A stretch of 6,381 nt of DNA. Source: Candidatus Dadabacteria bacterium. Lineage in GTDB: Bacteria; Desulfobacterota_D; UBA1144; Nemesobacterales; UBA2774. Position numbers and translations under genes: made by a program. Under the pieces are notes generated by a model. That model saw only the letters and a program-made list of their open reading frames with translations, was not told the origin of the DNA and searched no databases. Of this stretch, positions 1-5,610 are shown in pieces (within the stretch, counting starts at the first letter, position 1; each line of letters starts with the position of its first letter). The stretch is from contig QIHJ01000331.1 of NCBI GenBank assembly GCA_003229065.1, positions 1-6,381 on the forward strand, in the 5' to 3' direction.

Positions 1-168
1 CAGAGGTTCTCTGACGCAAACATCGGAGTGGCCGATAAGGACAATATAGAGCGTCTATACTATATAACGTCCCACCTGAACACATTGGACGCACGGGATG
101 AAAACGGCCAGGCATTTATAGAGAACTGGAAGCTCATGCTCGTTACTGATACTGCCACTCTGGAATAG
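1..168 (+). CDS. C-terminal 55 codons of an unidentified protein, truncated by the window edge
   Basis: Frame 1 is open from the first base to a TAG at 166-168, and both other forward frames hit stops within about 50 bases. The visible tail is hydrophilic and acidic, begins QRFSDANIGVADKDN and ends MLVTDTATLE, with no membrane segment, signal or motif that I recognise. The start lies to the left of the window, so family and length cannot be judged. It is on the same strand as the DUF488 gene, 67 bases upstream of it, so co-transcription is possible but not shown. It might also be a chance open frame, because 55 codons is short; the single open frame and normal-looking composition favour a real gene end. 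Confidence 0.5.
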   Translation, partial: QRFSDANIGVADKDNIERLYYITSHLNTLDARDENGQAFIENWKLMLVTDTATLE

Positions 169-235
169 TTAAGAAGCGGATACGCATATGCCCATACAAG
201 AATAAGAAATCCCCAAAAAGTCCCATTGAAAACCT

Positions 236-592
236 ATGCCCATAAAACTTAAACGCGTATATGAAAGTCCCGAAGCGAGCGACGGCGAGAGGGTGCTCGT
301 CGAGAGGCTGTGGCCGAGGGGTTTGTCTAAGGAGATAGCGCGTGTAGATATATGGCTAAAGGACGCCGCGCCTTCATCCGAGCTCCGCAAGTGGTTTAAT
401 CATGACCCTTCCAAGTGGGAAGAATTTAAGAATCGTTACTTCATCGAGCTGGATAGTAATACTGAAGTACTTGAGCCTATTCTTAAGATACCCAGGAGCG
501 TGACCATTACATTTGTGTTCGCATCAAGAGAAGAGAGATATAACAACTCAGCCGCTCTCAGGGAATATTTAGAATTGAGGCATGGACTCTGA
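236..592 (+). CDS. DUF488 family protein (YeaO-like)
   Basis: A complete 118-residue protein matching the small DUF488/YeaO family, whose members are usually about 115-125 residues. Visible family features are R7-V-Y-E, then D16-G followed by RVLVERLWPRGLSK (residues 19-32), WLKDAAPS (40-47), LRKWFNHD (50-57) with W61-EEF after it, and the late segment FASREERYNNSAAL (95-108) before LREYL. There is no signal peptide or membrane segment, so it is probably cytosolic. The biochemical role of the family is not established and I do not assign one. The ATG at 236 is the natural start because RVYE follows at the usual distance, yet no Shine-Dalgarno is visible before it. The gene converges with ilvD, with 20 bases between the two stop codons. 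A nine-base copy of its start, ATGCCCATA, occurs at 188-196 and opens a 5-codon frame. Confidence 0.9.
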   Translation: MPIKLKRVYESPEASDGERVLVERLWPRGLSKEIARVDIWLKDAAPSSELRKWFNHDPSKWEEFKNRYFIELDSNTEVLEPILKIPRSVTITFVFASREERYNNSAALREYLELRHGL

Positions 593-612
593 TACCTGGA
601 GAAGCAGCCGGA

Positions 613-2292
613 TCAATCTCCCCTGTCCGTAACCGCTCCTTCTGAAGCAGAGGATACGAGCCTTGCATACTTTGCCAGCACTCCTCTCTTTTCCTTAGGT
701 TTGGGCTTTTTCCAGGCATCTAACCTTCTCTTGATTTCCGCTTTTGACACCTTCAGGTTAATTTCCATCTTTTCAGCGTCTATGGTGATAACATCTCCGT
801 TTTTGACTACGGCAATCACGCCTCCGTCACTCGCCTCGGGGGTAATATGACCTACAACGAAACCGTGTGTGCCCCCTGAAAAACGGCCGTCCGTAATGAG
901 CGCGACATGGTCGCCAAGCCCCTTACCCATCACAGCCGACGTAGGCGCAAGCATCTCCCTCATTCCCGGTCCCCCTCTAGGACCTTCGTATCGAATCACT
1001 AATACGTGGCCCGCTTTTACCCTGCCGCTCAAGACCGCTTTAAGACAAGCCTCCTCAGAATCAAATACTATGGCTTTCCCGGTGAACGAATGCCCCTCTT
1101 TACCCGAGATTTTGGCTACAGCGCCGTCCGGAGCCAGGTTACCTCTGAGAATAACAATATGACTACTCTCTTTTATAGGCTTCTTAGTAGAATGTACCAG
1201 GTCCTGCCCCCTGGGATATGCACCTACACTCCGCAGATTTTCCCTGACAGTTTTTCCCGTAACCGTAAGACAGTCCCCGTGCAGAAGCCCGGCTCTGAGC
1301 AGCATCTTAAGTAGAGGAGTAATGCCGCCGATCTTACAGAAATCCGCCATCATATACTTGCCGATCGGTTTTAAGTCAGCCAAAACCGGGGTCTTTTTAC
1401 CGATTCTCGTAAAATCGTCGATCGTGAGCTTAACGTCCATTGCGTTTGCCATTGCAAGCAAATGGAGCACTGCGTTTGTCGAGCCTCCAAGCGCAATAAC
1501 AACAGTAATTGCGTTTTCAAACGCCTTCTTGGTCATAATATCGCTCGGACGGATGTTGCGCTTTATGAGGTTCATCACCGCAGCTCCGGCGTCTCTGCAG
1601 TCTCGTTCTTTGTCTTTGGATATAGCAGCCTGAGCAGAGCTGTTCGGAAGGCTCATCCCCATAGCCTCTATCGCCGAGGCCATAGTATTGGCCGTATACA
1701 TCCCCCCGCAGGAGCCAGGACCGGGAATAGCGCTTGTTTCGATCGCCTTTAGCTCGCTGTCTGAAATATCCTTATTCGCGTGCGCGCCTACCGCTTCAAA
1801 AACCGATACCACATCGATATCACCGTACACGAATACGGACGGACGGTTAAGACGGGCCATTGCAATTAGGCAGCCGGGCATATTTTTGTCACACCCCCCT
1901 ATCGCGACCAGTCCGTCAAACCCTTCGGCGCCCGCGACAGTCTCGATTGAATCCGCAATCACTTCCCTTGATACCAGCGAGTATCTCATCCCCGGAGTAC
2001 CCATGGAGATACCGTCCGACACTGTAATAGTATTGAATATGATAGATTTTGCCCCTGCCTTGTCAGCCCCCATTGAAGCATCACGGGCAAGCTTGTCTAT
2101 ATGCATATTACAAGGAGTCACCATGCTCCAGGTTGAGGCAATCCCTATGACAGGCCTTTTGAAATCCTTATCTTTGAAACCCACAGCTCTCAGCATAGAG
2201 CGGCTGGGCGCTCTGTCGGCACCTTCTACTACTAATGAAGAGAATTTTCTAAAGTTTCCCGGTTTTCCGTTAGAAGTTTTTTTATTACTCAT
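613..2292 (-). CDS. ilvD: Dihydroxy-acid dehydratase (IlvD), branched-chain amino acid biosynthesis
   Basis: IlvD dehydrates 2,3-dihydroxy-isovalerate and 2,3-dihydroxy-3-methylvalerate to the 2-keto acids that precede valine, leucine and isoleucine (EC 4.2.1.9); it is a cytosolic iron-sulfur enzyme. The 559 residues are full length for the approximately 560-residue class. Three cluster-binding cysteines are in place: C61 in TPCNMH, C134 in [10 protein letters not shown] (IlvD/Edd signature 1) and C195 in [15 protein letters not shown]93 and K136 are the expected metal ligands, K136 being the lysine that is carboxylated in studied homologues. Signature 2 is [14 protein letters not shown] (464-477), with S472 the probable catalytic serine. 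The absence of sugar-acid dehydratase context and the TPCN-type sequence favour IlvD over Edd or aldonate dehydratases. It stands alone here, with no ilvB, ilvC or leuA next to it, and has its own promoter at 2328-2355. The leader is only about 28 nt, too short for a peptide attenuator or T-box. Confidence 0.97.
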   Translation of the reverse strand: MSNKKTSNGKPGNFRKFSSLVVEGADRAPSRSMLRAVGFKDKDFKRPVIGIASTWSMVTPCNMHIDKLARDASMGADKAGAKSIIFNTITVSDGISMGTPGMRYSLVSREVIADSIETVAGAEGFDGLVAIGGCDKNMPGCLIAMARLNRPSVFVYGDIDVVSVFEAVGAHANKDISDSELKAIETSAIPGPGSCGGMYTANTMASAIEAMGMSLPNSSAQAAISKDKERDCRDAGAAVMNLIKRNIRPSDIMTKKAFENAITVVIALGGSTNAVLHLLAMANAMDVKLTIDDFTRIGKKTPVLADLKPIGKYMMADFCKIGGITPLLKMLLRAGLLHGDCLTVTGKTVRENLRSVGAYPRGQDLVHSTKKPIKESSHIVILRGNLAPDGAVAKISGKEGHSFTGKAIVFDSEEACLKAVLSGRVKAGHVLVIRYEGPRGGPGMREMLAPTSAVMGKGLGDHVALITDGRFSGGTHGFVVGHITPEASDGGVIAVVKNGDVITIDAEKMEINLKVSKAEIKRRLDAWKKPKPKEKRGVLAKYARLVSSASEGAVTDRGD

Positions 2293-2296
2293 TAAA

Positions 2297-2303
2297 CCCC
2301 CCT
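2297..2303 (-). promoter_or_regulatory. Ribosome binding site of ilvD, G-rich variant
   Basis: On the - strand the sequence AGGGGGG lies 4 bases before the ATG at 2292-2290. It resembles AGGAGG with G for A, and the nominal gap is short, although register within the G run is ambiguous. It supports the ATG at 2292 as the ilvD start. The same 9-mer, AGGGGGGTT, recurs on this strand about 96 bases further upstream. Confidence 0.6.
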
Positions 2304-2327
2304 GAATACAAAAAATGAGATTGAATA

Positions 2328-2355
2328 ATTATCTATACATTAAAAACTATGTCAA
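2328..2355 (-). promoter_or_regulatory. sigma70-type promoter of ilvD
   Basis: Reading the - strand, a perfect TTGACA (2355-2350) is followed by a 16-nt spacer and GATAAT (2333-2328), five of six matches to the -10 consensus. The expected start of transcription is near 2320, giving a leader of roughly 28 nt before the ilvD ATG. The surrounding DNA is AT-rich. I see no convincing operator within it. Confidence 0.75.
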
Positions 2356-2383
2356 TTGAATTTACATATAGCTCAAAAAATAC

Positions 2384-2413
2384 TTGAAAGAACCCCCCTA
2401 AACACTATATCAT
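2384..2413 (+). promoter_or_regulatory. Possible promoter for the small ORF and the 4-TM protein gene
   Basis: TTGAAA (2384-2389) and TATCAT (2408-2413) each match consensus at five of six positions and are separated by 18 nt. The spacer contains CCCCCCTA (2393-2400). Expected transcription start is near 2420-2421, that is, on the ATG of the small ORF. It diverges from the ilvD promoter, with about 30 bases between the two -35 boxes. A 16-nt alternative with TATATC (2406-2411) is weaker. Confidence 0.45.
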
Positions 2414-2420
2414 CTAAATT

Positions 2421-2582
2421 ATGGGGACAGAGGCGAGTGCGCAGCGCAAAATGCAATCGGGGGGAACAAGTAGAATCAGGCGCAATAAAGTTAGCAATAT
2501 ATTAACGAGACTATGGCTGTACATAGGGGCAGTATTTAAGAATAGAAGGGCTCACAGACCATCTAAGGAGGTGGCACCATGA
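2421..2582 (+). CDS. Possible small basic protein, 53 codons, overlapping the next start (ATGA)
   Basis: An ATG at 2421 opens 53 codons ending in a TGA that shares the sequence ATGA with the start of the membrane-protein gene. The product would be strongly basic (8 Arg, 4 Lys against 2 Glu), with a short hydrophobic stretch, ILTRLWLYIGAVF, at residues 27-39. I recognise no family. For: a promoter-like site positions the ATG at the expected transcript start, and the ATGA overlap is typical of coupled genes. Against: no Shine-Dalgarno, short length, and the same DNA could simply be the 5' leader of the downstream gene, since the last codons are dictated by that gene's ribosome binding site. Treat it as a candidate, not an established gene. 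Confidence 0.3.
   Translation: MGTEASAQRKMQSGGTSRIRRNKVSNILTRLWLYIGAVFKNRRAHRPSKEVAP
2564..2573 (+). promoter_or_regulatory. Strong ribosome binding site of the 4-TM protein gene
   Basis: TAAGGAGGTG is a near-perfect complement to the 16S rRNA 3' end. Its GGAGG core sits 7 bases before the ATG at 2579. It fixes the start of the membrane-protein gene and shows that the gene can be translated independently of any upstream ORF. Confidence 0.9.
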
Positions 2583-3034
2583 ATCACGTTATAGCAACAG
2601 TAATTGCCGGGATAGTTGGGACCGCGGGAATGAGCATTGTACTCTGGGCCGTCACACGCTCAGGTATCGCCCCCGCTCCTATGATAAGAGCAATCGGCAG
2701 TATGTTCACCGGCTCTTATGACAACTCTTTCCTGCCGGGTCTGATAACTCACTTTATTGTAGGAATTCTTATAGCATTCGTTTATGCACTGCTCATAAGC
2801 CTTTTTTCGCCGACCTCGGTTGCGGCTTACATTGGCGCAGGGGCAATGATAGGGGTTTTCCACGGGGTTTCATTCGGCTTCGTTCTGGTAATTGCCGTTG
2901 CGGAGCACCATCCCTTAGAGCAGTTTAGAGATGCGGGCTCTCAAGTGGCACTTGCCCATTTCGTGGGTCACGTGGTTTATGGCATCCTGGTAGGAACTGT
3001 GTTAGGTATAACCGGGGCCAGATTCTTTTATTAG
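2579..3034 (+). CDS. Four-helix integral membrane protein of unknown function
   Basis: The 151-residue product is hydrophobic almost throughout, with four predicted membrane segments at about 4-25, 54-76, 82-107 and 124-146. Histidines recur in or near the helices: H58 (ITHFIVG), H95 (VFHGVSFG), H110-H111 (AEHHP, in the loop after helix 3), and H127 and H131 (AHFVGHVVYG). Small residues are abundant in the helices. The layout resembles small uncharacterised inner-membrane families of the DUF6789/YagU sort, but I cannot place it in one with confidence. The intramembrane histidines could bind metal or haem, which is inference. A strong Shine-Dalgarno fixes the start. The gene converges with the UbiA gene, leaving 49 bases between stops, with no clear terminator. 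The open frame, ribosome binding site and coherent topology make it a real gene. Confidence 0.88.
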   Translation: MNHVIATVIAGIVGTAGMSIVLWAVTRSGIAPAPMIRAIGSMFTGSYDNSFLPGLITHFIVGILIAFVYALLISLFSPTSVAAYIGAGAMIGVFHGVSFGFVLVIAVAEHHPLEQFRDAGSQVALAHFVGHVVYGILVGTVLGITGARFFY

Positions 3035-3083
3035 GCTGTAAAAATCGGCCGGCAACTCAATTACAATTGCATTCAGTGTAAGG

Positions 3084-3953
3084 TTAGGAGTACAAATACG
3101 GAGCGATGAAAGCTGCGGCCGTTATGATAAACCCCACGAATATCAACCTGAATAGGTATAGCGCAAGTTTCTCAGAAGGTATGACAACCGATATCAGAAA
3201 GAGAATACTGCAATAAATAAAATAATAGATGATAGCGGCCGTCTCGATGTTGGAAAATAGAATTGCTGCTATAAACACGACTAAAGCGAATGATGATGCA
3301 AGCCTTTTCCCGAATAACACGGCAAAAGTCCTGTGCCCCGCTTTCTTGTCGGTACTGTAGTCCATTACAGAGCCGAAGCTGTGAATACCCATAACGCACA
3401 CCGCCACCAAATATATCTTAAGAGGTATAGTCCACACATCACCGCCGTAGCTGTAACCCAACCCGAATACTACAAAGAACAGCACCCCGTTTGAAATCGA
3501 GTCGAGGGGAGACCTCTCCTTTAACCTTACCGGAGGGACGGAATAGGCATAAGAAAGGGCTATGAGTAAAACCATACATAATATATTTTGCAGATTAGAA
3601 GACAGGGCCGAGCTCAATAACAGCACTCCCGAAATATAAGTGGAGAACCTTTTAACAAGCTCTTTGTCCCTCTCTGTCAGCCTAAAATGTTTTTTACGGG
3701 GATTTAGCTTGTCAGAATCATAGTCGTATATATCATTGATCCCGTAGAGGATTGCACAGTAAGGGATTGAAAGCAGCAGGATCTGCAAAACCGCAACGTA
3801 AGTGATAGCGGCGCCTGAGAAATAAAACCCGAATACGAATACAAGGGGCGCTATCATCCAGCCGAGCGGTCTGCTTAAATTCAGCAAGAAAGCATAGCTT
3901 CTTAATCGGTTAAAATTAAGCCGGCCATGTTTTTCGATAGCAGATTCAGACAT
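3084..3953 (-). CDS. UbiA-family prenyltransferase
   Basis: Membrane enzyme that transfers a prenyl chain from an isoprenyl diphosphate to an acceptor. Numbered from the ATG at 3953 (289 residues), it has the first Asp-rich motif NDIYDYDSD at 73-81, the conserved YSVPPVRLKERSPLD at 137-151 and the second motif DYSTD at 198-202 followed by KKAGHRTFAVLFG. About eight or nine membrane segments run from residue 21 to 286, and length is normal for the family. The acceptor cannot be read from sequence: quinone, carotenoid, chlorophyll and lipid prenylation all occur in this family, and no ubi or men gene is near. A TTG at 3995 would add 14 residues and overlap the upstream gene by 17 bases; I prefer the ATG because GAGG sits 7 bases before it and the conserved region begins later. 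It follows the PLP enzyme by 25 nt on the same strand, so they are probably one operon. Confidence 0.92.
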   Translation of the reverse strand: MSESAIEKHGRLNFNRLRSYAFLLNLSRPLGWMIAPLVFVFGFYFSGAAITYVAVLQILLLSIPYCAILYGINDIYDYDSDKLNPRKKHFRLTERDKELVKRFSTYISGVLLLSSALSSNLQNILCMVLLIALSYAYSVPPVRLKERSPLDSISNGVLFFVVFGLGYSYGGDVWTIPLKIYLVAVCVMGIHSFGSVMDYSTDKKAGHRTFAVLFGKRLASSFALVVFIAAILFSNIETAAIIYYFIYCSILFLISVVIPSEKLALYLFRLIFVGFIITAAAFIAPYLYS

Positions 3954-3960
3954 TCTAAGG

Positions 3961-3965
3961 CCTCT
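3961..3965 (-). promoter_or_regulatory. Ribosome binding site deciding the UbiA start
   Basis: On the - strand AGAGG lies 7 bases before the ATG at 3953. The competing in-frame TTG at 3995 has no comparable site. The RBS falls in the 25-nt gap after the stop codon of the upstream PLP enzyme gene, consistent with an operon. Confidence 0.6.
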
Positions 3966-3978
3966 GTGTCTATAGTAA

Positions 3979-5118
3979 TCAGGTAATTTTATCAAGCTCG
4001 CTAAAAAATTTCAGAATCTCATCTTCGGTATTGTAAAAGTGGGGAGCCAATCTCAATGCGCCTCCCCGCTGGTTTATCACTATGTTTGATTTCATTAGCT
4101 TATCCCGGATAGTGGAAGGCTCAAAGTCACCCGCAAACGATACGATACCTCCTCTTTGAATGGTATCCCGCGGAGATTTTATCTCAAAGCCCCTCTTATC
4201 AGCTTCCACTATTATCAACTCCCCCAAGCCGAGAATCCGCTCGAAAATCTCACCTACTCCAATTTCGGAGATCATGTCCAGTGAAGCGCCCAGCGCATGG
4301 ATTCCCATTACGTTATAAGAGCCCTCTTCAAATCTTCCCGCTTCGGATTTCAGGTTATATTCGATATTTTCAAAATCGGTTTCGTTCTCCACCGACATCC
4401 AACCAATCAAACCCGGATGGAGATCCGCTACCAACTCTTTCCTGCAGTAGAATATTCCGGTTCCTTCAGTCGAAAGGAGCCATTTATGCCCGTCAGCGGC
4501 CAAAAAGTCCACACCGAAGTCTTTTACATCCATCGGCACTGCTCCCAGGCTCTGAATAGCGTCAACAAACAAGAGAACGCCGCGGTTATTGCAAAGCTCT
4601 CCAAGGCTCTTAAGATCAATCCGAAATCCATTTACAGACTGGACCGAGCTTATAGATAGAACCCTGGTCCTCGAATCCATCAGCTCTTCTATATCCTTTA
4701 TGGATATTCCCCCGCCTATAAAAGGGGCAACCCTCACTTCGACCCCCTTTCTTCTTAGATCGAGCCAGGGATATACATTGGCCGGGAACTCTTTATCTGT
4801 AACTACCACATTGTCTCCCTCTTTCCAATCAAGCCCGCCCGCCACAAGAGAGATACCGTGGGAAGTGTTTTTTATAAAGGCTATTTCGCCGTTATCAGAC
4901 CCTATAAGGGCGGCTGAGGCCGCCCTTACCTCTTCCACCCTGGCCATCCACGAATCATAGTCGAGTATCGCCTTCTCCGAGGCACGGCTTAAAAACCCTT
5001 CCACTTCACTTTTCACCCTGAGCGGGACAGGCGCGACACCCGCGTGATCTAGGTATATAGAACTCTTCACTATTGGGAATTCCCTTCTGTATCTCTCTAT
5101 CATATTCTTATCTAACAT
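3979..5118 (-). CDS. Class-V PLP-dependent aminotransferase-like enzyme without the desulfurase cysteine
   Basis: A full-length 379-residue fold-type I PLP enzyme of the NifS/CsdA/isopenicillin-epimerase-like group, without signal or membrane segment. It shows YLDHAGVAP (22-30), the cofactor-binding KNTSHGISLVAGG (83-95), D186 and Q189 in VDAIQSLGAVPMDV, and AADGHKWLLSTEGTG (207-221), where K212 is the expected Schiff-base lysine. R356 in LRLAPHFYNTEDE (355-367) is the expected substrate carboxylate contact. The loop that carries the catalytic cysteine in SufS/IscS-type desulfurases reads NQRGGALRLAP here, with no cysteine, and the cofactor-stacking position reads F111 in KEFPANVYPW rather than histidine. 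Desulfurase activity is therefore unlikely; a lyase, epimerase or transaminase role is possible. The ATG at 5118 has no clear Shine-Dalgarno, and an ATG five codons later is no better. It leads a probable two-gene operon with the UbiA gene and diverges from the cold-shock gene. Confidence 0.9.
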   Translation of the reverse strand: MLDKNMIERYRREFPIVKSSIYLDHAGVAPVPLRVKSEVEGFLSRASEKAILDYDSWMARVEEVRAASAALIGSDNGEIAFIKNTSHGISLVAGGLDWKEGDNVVVTDKEFPANVYPWLDLRRKGVEVRVAPFIGGGISIKDIEELMDSRTRVLSISSVQSVNGFRIDLKSLGELCNNRGVLLFVDAIQSLGAVPMDVKDFGVDFLAADGHKWLLSTEGTGIFYCRKELVADLHPGLIGWMSVENETDFENIEYNLKSEAGRFEEGSYNVMGIHALGASLDMISEIGVGEIFERILGLGELIIVEADKRGFEIKSPRDTIQRGGIVSFAGDFEPSTIRDKLMKSNIVINQRGGALRLAPHFYNTEDEILKFFSELDKIT

Positions 5119-5178
5119 AGGAACAATAAACTAACGTAAACACGGAGAGCTATCAAACATTTATGCAAAAAATATCAT

Positions 5179-5207
5179 TAGACAAAGGAAACAAATCGTG
5201 CTATAGT
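5179..5207 (+). promoter_or_regulatory. sigma70-type promoter of the cold-shock protein gene
   Basis: TAGACA (5179-5184) and TATAGT (5202-5207), each five of six to consensus, are separated by the optimal 17 nt. The transcript should begin near 5214, giving a leader of about 30 nt. This is far shorter than the roughly 160-nt thermosensing leader of E. coli cspA, so that mechanism is not expected here. Confidence 0.75.
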
Positions 5208-5225
5208 AAGCTCGAATTAGAATTT

Positions 5226-5232
5226 AGGAGGT
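5226..5232 (+). promoter_or_regulatory. Ribosome binding site of the cold-shock protein gene
   Basis: AGGAGGT lies upstream of the ATG at 5243, with 11 bases between the GGAGG core and the start codon. The gap is a little long but within the working range, and is filled by a T-rich unstructured stretch. Confidence 0.85.
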
Positions 5233-5242
5233 AGTTCTTTTT

Positions 5243-5452
5243 ATGCAGGGTACAGTAAAATGGTTTAACAGTTCAAAAGGCTATGGGTTTATCCAGTCAG
5301 ATGAGATAGATAAGGACGTATTCGTCCATTACAGCGTTATTGAAGGGGATGGATATAAGAGCCTTACAGAGGGTGAAGCCGTAGAGTTTGAGATAACCGA
5401 CGGACCAAAGGGTCCTCAGGCAACGAGTGTAGTTAAGGCCGGCGGCGAATAG
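5243..5452 (+). CDS. Cold-shock domain protein (CspA family)
   Basis: A 69-residue single cold-shock domain, the normal length for bacterial Csp proteins, which are cytosolic and bind single-stranded RNA and DNA, melting RNA structure and affecting translation. The N-terminus [15 protein letters not shown] (3-17) carries K6, W7, F8 and RNP1 (K12-G-Y-G-F-I17), and VFVHYS (26-31) is RNP2. The usual end [11 protein letters not shown] is present. It is probably monocistronic: own promoter, own strong ribosome binding site, a T-rich possible terminator downstream, and a separate promoter before the next gene. Whether it is cold-induced, stationary-phase or constitutive cannot be told from sequence, so I give no numbered csp symbol. 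Confidence 0.97.
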   Translation: MQGTVKWFNSSKGYGFIQSDEIDKDVFVHYSVIEGDGYKSLTEGEAVEFEITDGPKGPQATSVVKAGGE

Positions 5453-5485
5453 CTGCCTTCTTAGTTATAAATATTAATTTTTTGA

Positions 5486-5520
5486 GTTGCCGCTCTAGGT
5501 AGTAACGCAATTTTTCTTTT
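5486..5520 (+). terminator. Possible weak intrinsic terminator of the cold-shock gene
   Basis: GTTGC (5486-5490) can pair with GTAAC (5502-5506), with a G-T wobble, or alternatively TTGC (5487-5490) with GCAA (5507-5510). A T-rich run, TTTTTCTTTT, follows at 5511-5520. The stem is short and AT-containing, so termination efficiency is doubtful. A second T6 tract at 5478-5483 has no clear stem before it. Confidence 0.3.
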
Positions 5521-5543
5521 CTGATGCCCGCTGTATCGGGTAA

Positions 5544-5570
5544 GGGTATAGAACTCGGTTTTCTATATCC
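5544..5570. repeat. 10-bp inverted repeat next to the DUF4159 promoter
   Basis: GGGTATAGAA (5544-5553) and TTCTATATCC (5561-5570) are inverted copies across a 7-base centre: nine Watson-Crick pairs and one G-T mismatch/wobble at the third position. The right arm ends two bases before the -35 box at 5573. No T-run follows, so it is not a standard terminator. As DNA it could be an operator; as RNA it would fold only in transcripts reading through from the cold-shock gene. Confidence 0.7.
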
Positions 5571-5572
5571 GC

Positions 5573-5602
5573 TTGACAGAATGATGTAATCCCCCCTATA
5601 TT
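5573..5602 (+). promoter_or_regulatory. sigma70-type promoter of the DUF4159 gene
   Basis: A perfect TTGACA (5573-5578) is separated by 18 nt from TATATT (5597-5602), five of six to consensus. The spacer ends in a run of six C before the -10 box. The expected start of transcription is about 5609-5611, at or within two bases of the GTG start codon, which leaves no room for a Shine-Dalgarno. Confidence 0.7.
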
Positions 5603-5610
5603 ATTTCACA

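Noticed and set aside
598..621. GGAGA/TCTCC hairpin between the convergent DUF488 and ilvD stops as a terminator
   Set aside because: Only 5 pairs with a 14-base loop, no T-run on either strand, and the right arm lies inside ilvD coding sequence.
1688..2305. Long + strand open frame of 205 codons antisense to ilvD
   Set aside because: It lies wholly opposite a gene with intact catalytic motifs, its translation is low in complexity and rich in Ser, Pro and Ile, and it shows no family signature. It is a shadow of ilvD codon use.
2293..2330. Leader-peptide attenuator or T-box upstream of ilvD
   Set aside because: The predicted leader is about 28 nt, too short for either, and there is no run of Ile, Val or Leu codons or terminator stem.
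2438..2448. Palindrome TGCGC-A-GCGCA as an operator for the divergent region
   Set aside because: Arms of 5 bp are common by chance in a GC-rich patch, the site lies downstream of the + strand promoter and about 80 bases beyond the ilvD -35, and no second copy is present.
3035..3083. Terminator between the 4-TM gene and the UbiA gene
   Set aside because: The short palindromes here (CGGCCG/GCCGGC and CAAT/ATTG) have no T-run, and no stem exceeds about 6 bp.
3954..3995. Longer UbiA protein from a TTG start at 3995
   Set aside because: It overlaps the upstream gene by 17 bases and lacks a ribosome binding site, whereas the ATG at 3953 has AGAGG 7 bases before it and keeps all conserved sequence.
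3979..5118. Calling the PLP enzyme a cysteine desulfurase (SufS/CsdA/IscS)
   Set aside because: The fold fits, but the catalytic cysteine loop has no cysteine and the histidine that stacks on the cofactor in desulfurases is replaced by F111.
5119..5200. Promoter for the PLP enzyme/UbiA operon on the - strand
   Set aside because: One must exist, but the candidates (TTGATA, TTGTCT or TTGCAT as -35) pair only with -10 boxes matching about three of six positions, so none can be supported.
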